Assembly (NCBI GenBank): GCA_003008705.1
Contig: PDUO01000071.1
Location: 141,092-205,091, forward strand
Reading direction: 5' to 3'
Origin: Pezicula radicicola
Taxonomy: Eukaryota; Ascomycota; Leotiomycetes; Helotiales; Dermateaceae
Length of the DNA: 64,000 nt
In this document: in pieces, positions 48,262 to 57,660 of the stretch
Layout: each line of letters begins with the position of its first letter
Position numbering within the stretch: the stretch's first letter is position 1
Notes under the pieces: generated by a model
Databases searched by the model: none
What the model was told of the DNA's origin: nothing
Seen by the model: the letters and a program-made list of their open reading frames with translations, nothing else
Made by a program: the position numbers and the translations under genes

Positions 48262-49758
48262 TCAGTCATTGTACGTGATGGTTTTTGTCCTAACCCACTC
48301 CTCCATTCCCGTGGAACCAAACCTGCCATAACCAGACGCTTTCGTTCCCCCATGAGGAAGGCCACATTCATCATGGACACTCATTCCATTGATATGGACG
48401 GCGCCGGACTCGATGGCCTTCGCAAATCTGAGACCCCTTCTTAAGTCCTCAGTAAAGACGGAAGAGCTGAGTCCATATTCGGTGTCGTTTGCAATTCTCA
48501 ACGCCTCTTCCTCAGTCTCAATTACGACGATGGAAACTGTTGGCCCGAAACTCTCCGTCTTGTAAATATCCATGCTTTCTTTGACCCCCATGATAGCTAT
48601 GGGTCGCATCAATGTATCAGTGGCCTCAGTCGCCTCGACATCTCCGTTCAGAAGGCTGGCTCCTTTGCTTACCGCGTCCCTCAGCAGCGCCTTGTTTTTC
48701 TCCACGGCTTTCGAGTTGATGAGAACCTGACCATCGCTCCATCTGCCTTTGATGGCAGCCTTGAACTTCTCCTCGAATTCTTTCACAATGTTCTTGTGCA
48801 CAATGATACGTTCCGTGCTCATACATATCTGGCCGGCATACAGGAATGATCCCATTGCGCAAGCTTGTGCTGCAGCATCCACATTTGCATCCTCCCAAAT
48901 AATGGCAGGAGCTTTGCCTCCCAGTTCAAGAAGTACCGGCTTGAGATTTCTGCCTGCAAGCTCGGCGATGATTTTGCCAGTCGGTGTGCTCCCGGTGAAG
49001 TTTATTTTTTGGACTTGAGGAGACTCAATGAGGGCCTTAGTGATGGCGGCTGCATCGGTGGTCTTGTGTGCAATGACGTTCAAGACACCGGCAGGGAGGC
49101 CAGCTTCACGGAAACAGTCGGCGATCGCCCAAGAACAGCGGGGAGCGAACTCGTGTGCTTTCAAGATCGCGGTGTTGCCTACCGCAATCGCATAAGCAAT
49201 GGCGCGAAACCCGAGGATGTAGGGTGCGTTCCTAATTCGCACATTAGCTCGAGTTCAAATTGTAGATCGAATGAGACTGAATTACCATGGCGCAATGCCT
49301 AGAATCACTCCGAAGGGCTCCTTCAGGATCAAGGCACTCTTCCCTGCAGCTCCAGGTACCGGAATTGCACCCTGGATACTCGTCAATCTCCCGGCGATAT
49401 CTCTTAGCATGTCTACTGCGAGAGGAACATTGAACCCGGCACCCCAGAATTCTGGTGCACCCGCTTCTTCGACCATGTATTTCCCCAACTCTTCCCCGCG
49501 TCTTTCCACCACGTCGGCAACCTTCAAAAATATGTCACGACGCGTGCCGGGTTTGGAATTCTTCCAGCCCCCGAATGCTGCGTGGGCAGCCGAAACAGCT
49601 TTCAGCGCATCTGGGACCGAGGCACTCGTGCATTCGTAGATCTGCTTACCAGACGCTGGAGCATGGACAGGGAATGATTCGCTAAACCAGGTGTCGACAT
49701 TGTTGATGATAGCAGGGACTACATAAGGTCCGTCGGGCGTTCCTCCGTTTGTTGTCAT
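48262..49758 (-). CDS. NAD(P)-dependent aldehyde dehydrogenase (salicylaldehyde/vanillin dehydrogenase-like)
   Basis: Oxidises an aldehyde, probably aromatic, to the acid. Exon 1 49758-49286, intron 49285-49232 (54 nt), exon 2 49231-48262; the join reads GIAPWNAPYILGFRA, the conserved substrate-channel segment. Catalytic residues are present: LELGGKAP with the general-base Glu, and GQICMSTERIIV with the nucleophilic Cys. INFTGSTPTGK is the nucleotide-binding loop. Near the end, ESGAVHINGMSVHDE and the tail VRTKTITYND are typical of the salicylaldehyde/vanillin branch. About 480 residues, no stops or frameshifts. Divergent from the ring-cleavage dioxygenase over 0.75 kb, suggesting shared control. 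The exact aldehyde cannot be read from the sequence. Confidence 0.9.
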
Positions 49759-50509
49759 TGTGATGGGTGGTGGTGATGATGGGAGATTCGATTGAGATGG
49801 TCTTTTAACGTTAGTTAGAAACCTGGGTTGGGGATGCAGGCTGGGGACGAACGCTCTTTGAATACTTCGTCCCTCCTCTTGGGTGTCGATGATGTACCCA
49901 GGCGCCTTTGACGCACTAGATCCTAATGCTGGAGCCTCCCTCTCCCCACAATATGAGATGCATTACCCCGCGGGCTCGTCCCCCTGCAGTTGCTCCACCG
50001 TGGGCGCATCGAGAGGCGGCTGGCAAAGGCGGAGTAGCCCAATTCCAGGTCCCGCGCAGCCCCCTGAAATGAAAGGGCGATCGTTTTTGGCAAGCACAGA
50101 TCAAGGCTGTTGTTACCTTTGCAAGCTCTGTCACTGGTGGGGGCACAGGGCACGATGGGGCCAGGGGTCTCGTGCCATGCTGCAATGATGCATGCGGATG
50201 CTACGGGCAGAGGAGAGAGCTGCAGCTAATAATGCTCAGTTCAGTACAGTCGCGATACAGGAGGAGGAGAGGGGGAGGCGCAACGTCCACATTATTCGCC
50301 CCAGAACAGATCATGGGCTGACCCTCGCCTAAATCACGACCCAGTAAGGTAAGTAAAGTTTATATAGCCCCAGATCAACTAAGTTATTGAACGCAACTGC
50401 ATCCGCAATCATCATTTACACCACAATCCATCATCATCATCACCAAGACCCTTCATAGACGTTCACCAGAAAGCCCAACCACGTGACGAGACTTTCCATT
50501 CCACCGACC
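49759..50509. promoter_or_regulatory. Divergent promoter, aldehyde dehydrogenase / dioxygenase
   Basis: A 0.75-kb region between two divergent start codons of the same presumed pathway. It is GC-richer around 49970-50070, with several CGG/CCG triplets that could serve Zn2Cys6 factors, but I cannot define a site. Short open frames on both strands (49883-50188) are shadows of the base composition. Confidence 0.5.
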
Positions 50510-51586
50510 ATGGCATCGACCTCTGGAGAGAGGCCAGAAGTCAAAGAAACCGAGAGCACCGCGAGGTTTGACCCTGCATTCACGCAAAATGTAATCAATG
50601 TCATGGGCCCCAAGACGTCGCCGCGAATGCGACAAGTCATGTCATCTCTGATACAGCATGTGCACGATTTTGCGCGTGAGAATTCATTGACGGTGGATGA
50701 GTGGATGGCCGGTGTAGAGCTGCTGAACTGGGCGGGAAAGATGAGCGACGATAAGAGAAACGAAGGGCAGCTAGTTTGCGACGTGATTGGCCTTGAATCG
50801 TATGTTGGCAAGGACGAAAATCTCAGGGACGCTGGTTGGCTAACTTGTACTGTACAGTCTGGTAGACGAGATCACGTATAAGCTTGCCTCGGAAGCTGGA
50901 GATTCAGCGACGGCGACGGCTATTCTGGGACCATTCTTCCGTCATGATGCTCCAGAACGGGATTTCGGAGCCTCCATCGTACATGACATAGACGATGGAG
51001 AGGTCACTTACATGCACGGCACCGTCATTGATCTGAAAACCAAAAAACCAGTAGTAGACGCCATGATAGATATCTGGCAGGCTTCGACGAATGGCCTCTA
51101 CGAGCAGCAAGACCCGGACCAGATAGACCACAACTTAAGAGGACGATTCCGCACCGATGCACAGGGGAGATACGCTTTGTACTGCATCAAACCAACACCA
51201 TATCCTGTCCCATCTGACGGTAAGCGAGCCCAGCAGCTGACAAAGATGAATTTTTACTAAGTGTGAGAAGGTCCGGCAGGAAAGCTTCTGGAATTGCTTG
51301 ACCGACATCCTATGCGTCCGGCTCATATCCACATAATTGTGAGTACCCTGCCCTCTATCCTACATTTCGGTACTGACTAGTTCGCGAAAAGGTCCGGCAC
51401 GATGGCTACAAGCCCGTGACGACTCAGATTTTTGACCGAGCAGGTGATCACCTCGAAGACGATTCTGTCTTTGCGGTCAAGGAGTCTCTGATTGTGGATT
51501 TTGTGCCACTGGAGGGCAACCCGAACGCAAAACTGCAACTTGAGTATGACATCACTCTAGCACCGATTGAGCCAAAGAGCTCCTAG
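50510..51586 (+). CDS. Intradiol ring-cleavage dioxygenase (catechol/hydroxyquinol 1,2-dioxygenase type)
   Basis: Cleaves a catechol between its hydroxyls using non-heme Fe(III). Exons 50510-50799, 50858-51219, 51271-51338, 51392-51586 (introns of 58, 51 and 53 nt), giving about 305 residues with all phases matching. The ATG at 50510 ([13 protein letters not shown]) is preferred because the upstream frame has no ATG. The N-terminal dimerisation helix region is present. Iron ligands are recognisable: Tyr in NGLYEQQD, Tyr in [11 protein letters not shown], and two His in [26 protein letters not shown] and [20 protein letters not shown] are family signatures. Catechol versus hydroxyquinol preference cannot be decided here. 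A nearby enol-lactonase-type hydrolase favours the catechol branch. No damage seen. Confidence 0.92.
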
Positions 51587-52166
51587 GCTACGTGGCGAAG
51601 GAGAGGTTGTGGTTTATGAGTTAGGGCGATAGGCAGCTACTCATCAATCTTTTAAAAAAGAAAGTCACGAGAACGGCAACCTGTTTCTCTACCCTAGCAG
51701 TGTTTCAAGTGCTTTGAGCGGCCTCGATCTGAGAGCTGGGTGTTTCTGGAAATACCTTGTTCCTTATGATGTGCATACAGATTGTAAATTATCTACTCCT
51801 TGAAGCTCCCAATTGAATCTGGGAGCACCAATGTCATAGTTACCACTTTCAATTATTGACGAGGGCATATATGTGTACAGATAAGAGTAACAATAGTGAA
51901 ATTGGGTGTCTCACGTAGGATTGATGTTGAGAAATTATGATTTTACGACATGTGAGGCTCTCCAAGAGGTTACCAATTTTTATTTTTTTGAGACTGCCAT
52001 TATGATGTCACAAACTTTCAGGTCATTCTGATATCCTGTCCTAAAATCTCAGTCATAAGTAATATCAGAACTTATTCTGGAGGTCAATTCTCTGTTCTAA
52101 CTAGTCGTTCTAGCTTCTCTGATAATTCCCACGTCTTAAAGTCTTTTCAGACACACAGGAGCATCG
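51587..52166. other. Intergenic, dioxygenase 3' flank and CoA-transferase promoter
   Basis: 580 bases with no open frame of note. The first half would contain the dioxygenase 3' UTR, the second the promoter of the CoA-transferase. No repeat or binding site was recognised. Confidence 0.4.
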
Positions 52167-54037
52167 ATGGCGGTTGCGTACTCTCCGGTCTCCGAGGCAA
52201 AGCGCATCTTTGACGTGCTATGCGCAAGGGGGGAAAGCTTGGGCCTACCTTCCAGCATCCAGGAGATCAAAGATCGCGTTAGAATAGAGTCTGACTATGA
52301 TCGAATATACTTCCCTATCCCATTCAAGGAAACCGAGACAGCGGCGGCATTAAAAGCCGTCGAGGGTGCCGTTGCGTCTGCCCTGGCCGATCTCAAATAT
52401 GGCAAAGCTGACCGTAAAGTAACTGTTAATCTCGAGAGGGCAACATGCTTTCTCTTCCAAGCATACCTCGCAACCATAGATGGTCTGGGAAAGTTGGATA
52501 AGGGTGTCAAGGCAAAACTTAAAGGTACGCCTTTTGTTTTTTGTTTTTGAAATTTCTGAAATCCCCCATAGGAAACTGATGTGTGGATCCCTTCTCAGAT
52601 ACCGATCTTCGTCAGGCTCAGTCGAATCCTTACAGGCGAATGTCAGCCAATTTGTACGCGACCAAAGAAGAAGGGAAGTATTATCACATTCATGGATCTC
52701 TCGAGGCATCAACCACCTTGAAGATGATTGGATTGGAGCCATTTCGACCGGAACTAGTTACCCACGAAGATATCGTCTCTACCATTGAGCCGGCGGTGCA
52801 AAAGCTTACTATTAAGGAGCTCGAGACGCTGAATGCATTTCACAAACAAGCCTGTGTCCCAGCGCTGAAATACGAAGAATTCGTCGAAACACCTCCCGTA
52901 CGTCCTCGTCTTTATTGCTTTTGATGTGGTGTTTTCCCATTTTGCTTTTTTTGGACCTTCTGACTTACGTGTCTTATAGGGTGTCACGAACGTCAAGGAG
53001 CCAGCTTGGTCTGTTACTAGACTTAGTGATGACTCGCTACCTGTACCACTACCCTCCTTAGACTCAAGCAACCCAAAGATCCTTGACGGTATCAAAGTCC
53101 TGGAATTATACTGTATCATCGTAGGTCCCACGATAGCTCGAATTTTAGGAGAGTATAGGGCGGACGTGCTTAAAGTAACCGGACCCGGTTTGAGTAATGT
53201 GCCCTTCTTTCAGGTGGACGGAAACATAGGAAAGTACGCTACCAAGATCGATCTGAAATCTGCTGATGGCCGTGCCGTATTTGAGAAGCTACTTTAGGAT
53301 GCTGATATCGTGGTTGATGGCTACCGACCTGGGGCACTGGACAAGCTTGGATACGGCGCGGATGCATTAGTGAAAATGGCTGAAAAAAGAGGCAAGGGTA
53401 TTGTATATGTCAACGAGAATTACTTTGGCTATGTGGGAGAATGGGCAAATCGACCTGGCTGGCAGCAGATCGCAGACTGTGTAAGTTACCTCTGACCGCC
53501 CTTTACTAACTCAACGTATAGGTGAGTGGTATTGCTTGGGCTCAAGGAAAGTTCATGGGATTAGATGAGCCTGTTGTGCCACCTTTCCCGATTTCTGACT
53601 ACGGCACGGGTTGCATGGGCGCCATCGCCGCTTTGAGTGGGCTGTATCACCGAACGACAGTTGGCGGCTCGTGGCACGGGAAAGCGTCGCTCCTCCAATA
53701 TGATCTCCTCCTGTTTGAGGTAGGCCAGTATGAAAAGGAAGTGCAAGACTCCTTGCGTGCTGGTGTGACGCGGGAGTTCCTAGCTCTGCGCCACAGCAAC
53801 AGCGTCGATGATATCTCGCGCACCACGCTCCTGATGCTACAGCAAAAATACCCCGAGCTGTTTGACAGCGCAAAGTTCTGCGAAACTTGGTACTCCAAGG
53901 CTTATGGCGCAAAGGTGTCCGCGGTGCTACCGGTGAACCGAATAGAAGGGATGCAGATTGGATTTGAACATGGAAGTCGCCCCAACGGCTCAGACGAAGC
54001 GAGTTGGTCATTTGAAGATGATGGGGATTATAAGTAA
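52167..54037 (+). pseudogene. CaiB/BaiF family (class III) CoA-transferase, one in-frame stop
   Basis: Class III enzymes move CoA between carboxylic acids through an aspartyl-CoA anhydride. Exons 52167-52524, 52599-52897, 52980-53480, 53522-54037; all splice phases agree. Landmarks: IHGSLEASTTLKMIGLEP in the N-terminal half, LDGIKVLELYCIIVGPTIAR opening the transferase core, ADIVVDGYRPGALDKLGYG, and ISDYGTGCMGAIAALSGLYH with the Asp at the expected catalytic site. Between FEKLL and DADIVVDGYRPG lies TAG at 53295-53297, where Gln or Glu is usual; a CAG-to-TAG change is of the RIP type. Otherwise the protein (about 557 residues) is complete. Neighbours suggest it activates or transfers CoA to an aliphatic acid from ring cleavage, for example 3-oxoadipate, but no CaiB/BaiF enzyme is the textbook enzyme for that step. 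Confidence 0.87.
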
Positions 54038-54318
54038 TTTAGAATTAAATATGGGTTGTTCTGTCATTAATTTGAACATAGCATTATTTCCTAAATATAT
54101 GCGCATAAACAGTTAATTTAGAATCAAGTACAAATTGTTCTGTCATCAATTTAAACACAGCATGATTTGACAAATCTATGCTTATTTACAGTCTGGTCAC
54201 TGATCACGGGCGAAAGCAGCCGGTTAAGAGACCTTTTAGGGACCATTAGAAGAGTTGTATATTGCAAATGCATCTACTTTGGACTTCTGTTACATCGTCG
54301 AGCACGTGTATTTTGGAC

Positions 54319-54858
54319 CTAGTTTTTCTTTTGTGCCCCAGTGTCCTAGAAAATATAGCCTGATTAGCACCTTCCATGAAATCTGAGATGAATTCAAGAT
54401 TCTGCAATTGTAAATACTTACCAAATACACCTGATAGAATGACATCTTCCACGCCAAGACGGCCCTTGCACCCCATGGAACCTTTCCCTCCCCTCCGGTT
54501 TTGAACTCATAGTCCACGATTCCGTAAAGCATGACCTCTGTACTATTGGAGCCGAACGGAAAGATCTTGGACACCGTGTGTCGGCGTTTCGAGATACTCG
54601 CCCACATGCCTTTCCGTAACGCCAGGATTTCTGTGACATTAGAAGCTGAACTGGGTACTTTGGAGCCGAACTCTTGCCATCACGACCTTGGGCTGTCTTT
54701 GAAGCCATCACCAGCGTGGCATTGGGCATGAACGAGTCGGCATACTTCTCGTGTGCATCTGGAGTGTCAGAAGTCTCGTAGAACCTCTCAAGATACTCGA
54801 CGATGCCATTGTGGACAGCTACACCCGCTGGGTAGGTTGTTTTATATGCAGACGCCAT
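54319..54858 (-). CDS. SnoaL-like (NTF2-fold) protein
   Basis: Small alpha+beta barrel protein of a family that includes cyclases, isomerases and dehydratase-like proteins. Start 54858 (MASAYKTTYPAG), exons 54858-54678, 54630-54422, 54345-54319. The first intron has a GC donor (GCAAGA...CACAG, 47 nt) and the second is ordinary GT-AG (76 nt). Joined motifs: VEYLERFYETSDTPDAHEKY, AQGRDEILALRKGMW, RHTVSKIFPFG, EVMLYGIVDYEFK and C-terminal FYQVYLDTGAQKKN. About 138 residues, normal for the family, no stops. Its place between the CoA-transferase and the hydrolase suggests a role in handling a ring-cleavage intermediate such as a lactone, but the sequence does not prove a reaction. Confidence 0.82.
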
Positions 54859-55200
54859 TGATAGAATCTTGCTACTATTTTGGTGAAGATGAAGGAAAAT
54901 GTGGACGTGTAGGATCAAAGTAGTCTCTGACAACAGAGTGCTTTGCGAATGGCTACGTCAAAAGCGGGTAATACTTGGCATGAGCTGGCGGGTCTCCAGT
55001 CCTCTGACCGGGTGGCATTATAAGCACCACCACCAGTCCACCACAGCTGACAAACTTAAACCAAAATCACGCTAATCCTATCCATATTCCATCGATCGAT
55101 TTATTGGTCAGTTAATGCGAAGTTACGACCGAATTACCTCTGCTGAAACTTGTCACACCACGCCTGTCACATTTTTTACTATTCTTTTTTGTAATTCAAG
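54859..55200. promoter_or_regulatory. Divergent promoter, SnoaL-like / alpha-beta hydrolase
   Basis: 342 bases between divergent starts. No clear site recognised. A pyrimidine-rich stretch precedes the hydrolase ATG (55165-55200). Confidence 0.4.
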
Positions 55201-56054
55201 ATGCCCAATATTCAAATCAATGGAAAGTCATTGTACTATTACGCGAGCGAGCACCAGCAGAAGCCGTTGGGGACGCTCCTTCTCATCCATGGCCTTGGAT
55301 CTTCCTCGTCGTTCTACTTTCCTATGACGGCTTATTTAAAGGCCGGCATACGTTTTATTGCCCTGGACACGCCAGGGTCTGGCTCGTCCGAGCTGGGGAA
55401 ATCCGAGTTGAGCATATCCAGCATCGTGGAAGATGCAATCAAACTATTGGACGCCCTTGGTGTCGACGAAAAGGTGACGGTCGTAGGTCACTCGATGGGC
55501 GGCATTGTGGCTAGTCAGCTAGCTGTCTCCTATAGCTCCAGAGTAAACGCAGTTGTGCTGATTGGGCCTGTAAATCCCAGTGCTGCCATGGCAAAAGTGT
55601 TTGAAGATAGAATCCAGACCATTAAACGCGGTGCGTATACTTCTATTCATTTAACACTACAGCTGCTGACAGTGAGATAGATGGTCTCGAGGCTCTAGCT
55701 GAGAGTGTGCCAGGAGCTGCCACAGGAGCAGCAGCAACGGCACTACAGCGTGCGTTTATCCGCAATCTCATCCTCAGGACACCGAGTGAAGGCTATATGG
55801 CTCTATGTAATGTGATTGCACGGGCCCAAAAACCGGATTATGCCGCCATAACAATACCATTGTTAGTGATTGCAGGCTCGGATGACAAGACTGCTCCATT
55901 AGAGGGCTGTCAAACGATTTACAACTCGTACTCGACAGAGCCAAAGCAGAAGAAAATCGTGGAATTAAGTAGGGTTGGTCACTGGCACTGTATCGAAGCT
56001 GGAGAACTTGTGGCGGGAGCTATCAACACTTTTGTAGACGATCAGAGCTCTTAA
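55201..56054 (+). CDS. Alpha/beta hydrolase, 3-oxoadipate enol-lactonase-like
   Basis: Exons 55201-55630 and 55681-56054 with a 50-nt intron, about 267 residues. Start MPNIQINGKSLYYYASE, then LLLIHGLGSSS (oxyanion region). Nucleophile elbow VVGHSMGGIVASQL with Ser; acid in VIAGSDDKTAPLEG; His in SRVGHWHCIEAGE. These are in the usual order and spacing. Length and motifs fit the enol-lactonase branch (bacterial PcaD-like), which hydrolyses 3-oxoadipate enol-lactone to 3-oxoadipate. Other small-ester or lactone substrates are equally possible from sequence. Position inside the aromatic cluster supports the lactonase reading. No damage seen. Confidence 0.85.
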
Positions 56055-57660
56055 AATTTACATAATGCGAGGCTAATAATGGTAACTACCACAAATCCTG
56101 TGCCTTGCTCGCTGTTGGTGATTGCGCCATCAAAAGACCTTGCAAAATAGCATCAGTGTGACTTGTGCTTGAATGAAAGAAAGGCTACGAGTATGACCAC
56201 ATTTTCTTTATCACATATCTATCTATACATGCACCCTGCTTGATAGAATGTATCTGTAATTTTCATTAAGATTCGGACAGAGTTTTCACTGCTGTCATCC
56301 TCTTTTCACTATATAGAAGTTCACATGACCAAAACTCACGTCTTCACTGAATAGCTAGCTATCTGCAATATGAAAGATATCCCAATCAGTTCGGTGGTGG
56401 TCATCTCCTATCACCCACGTAGAAAATGAAACTCCACACAAGGCAGGTGATGCACAAACCCAAGCTTGGTCACAATCTCATCAGCCAAGTGCGTCTCGTC
56501 CAAAAAATTATGGATTTCAGACGAGCCATTAAAGCCACGTACCACAAACCACAATATTGAGGGGGTTGATTGCAGCCCATTATTGTCGGGTCGGAAAAAG
56601 CAATGTCGGGGCGGAAGGAAGTGACGGGTCGGAAACTATGCCTTTTGCGGCTTGCCCGGATGCGACACAGATTGGCCTCCTCCAATAATTAATGCTCGCC
56701 GCTCTAATCTCATGATGAGGGTCAAGCGGCTTGGTTCCTTTTGAAGTAGAAGACGTCCGTTCCAATACTGCGACTGTGTTATGCACGGGATACTGTACAA
56801 AGGTCACATAGGAGCTCTTAGAGACGTTTTGAGGGAAATAACTTGGGCCTGGGTACGGGTGTTGAGCCGAGATTGAACAACATAATTCCTACCTATCCAG
56901 TCGACGAGGGACTATCGCGGACTCGGGCTTTTGGCAGTTATCAGTCAGTCATATGATGTTCTGGTATTCACGGATAGTTCTGGTATCAACAGATATAACA
57001 GCCCCAAGGACCTCGTTCAAAGGTACCACCTAATTGCCTCACTCGCAAGCGGACAATCCGGGTCTGCAAGTCGACCTCCCACGTCGACTTGTGTCTAAGC
57101 AGATTATTACCACCGGCGTCCACGGTAGGTCGATAAACTGTTGAAGATGCTCAAGAACATGGAATTATGTGCCGAATTTTTGGTACGCTACTGTCGTGGC
57201 ACACGCTTTCCAATGGATGTGTGCTCCCCAGTAGCTGTGTTTCAGTGACTTAGATCAAGCTCGATACAGTACTTGACAGCTGATCAGAAAGGGCAGTTTG
57301 TTTGTTTTTCTGGTTGGCATTCGACGCGAGATGATTCGAGTAAGGTAGATGGAGGGAGGCCTGCAGGCCTGTAGAGTTTCGTCGAATTGAATTTGCGGGA
57401 CACCCGCGGGGGAATGTACTGTAGCTGCATGTTTATTTTCAGGGCGAAACAGATTGAGCCCACCACTTTGGTCAGCTGGCTGCCCCCCGTAGAGTTCCCC
57501 ACCATCCACCGTTCTTGCTGCTCGACACGTAAAATTCCAATCTAAAGCATCATCAACGACGACAACGACGACGACAACAACAACAACAAAGCACTGTTCC
57601 CTGTAGGACCTGTACCATACAACACCTTCAAAGCTGCATGCGTGCAGCTGCACTCTAACC
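56055..57660. other. Intergenic, hydrolase 3' flank and promoter of regulator 2
   Basis: 1.6 kb without a convincing gene. A short palindromic word GCGGGACACCCGC occurs near 57399. A microsatellite lies at 57548-57590 just before the regulator ATG, probably in its 5' UTR. Minus-strand open frames here (57255-57862) run through the microsatellite and the regulator exon and are artefacts. Confidence 0.45.
57548..57590 (+). repeat. CAACGA/CAA microsatellite in putative 5' UTR
   Basis: Imperfect trinucleotide tract of catcatcaacgacgacaac type ending in repeated CAA. It starts about 115 bases and ends about 70 bases before the regulator 2 start codon. Confidence 0.75.

Noticed and set aside
49916..50188. 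Open frames inside the aldehyde dehydrogenase/dioxygenase divergent promoter
   Set aside because: Short, on both strands, no family; base-composition shadows.
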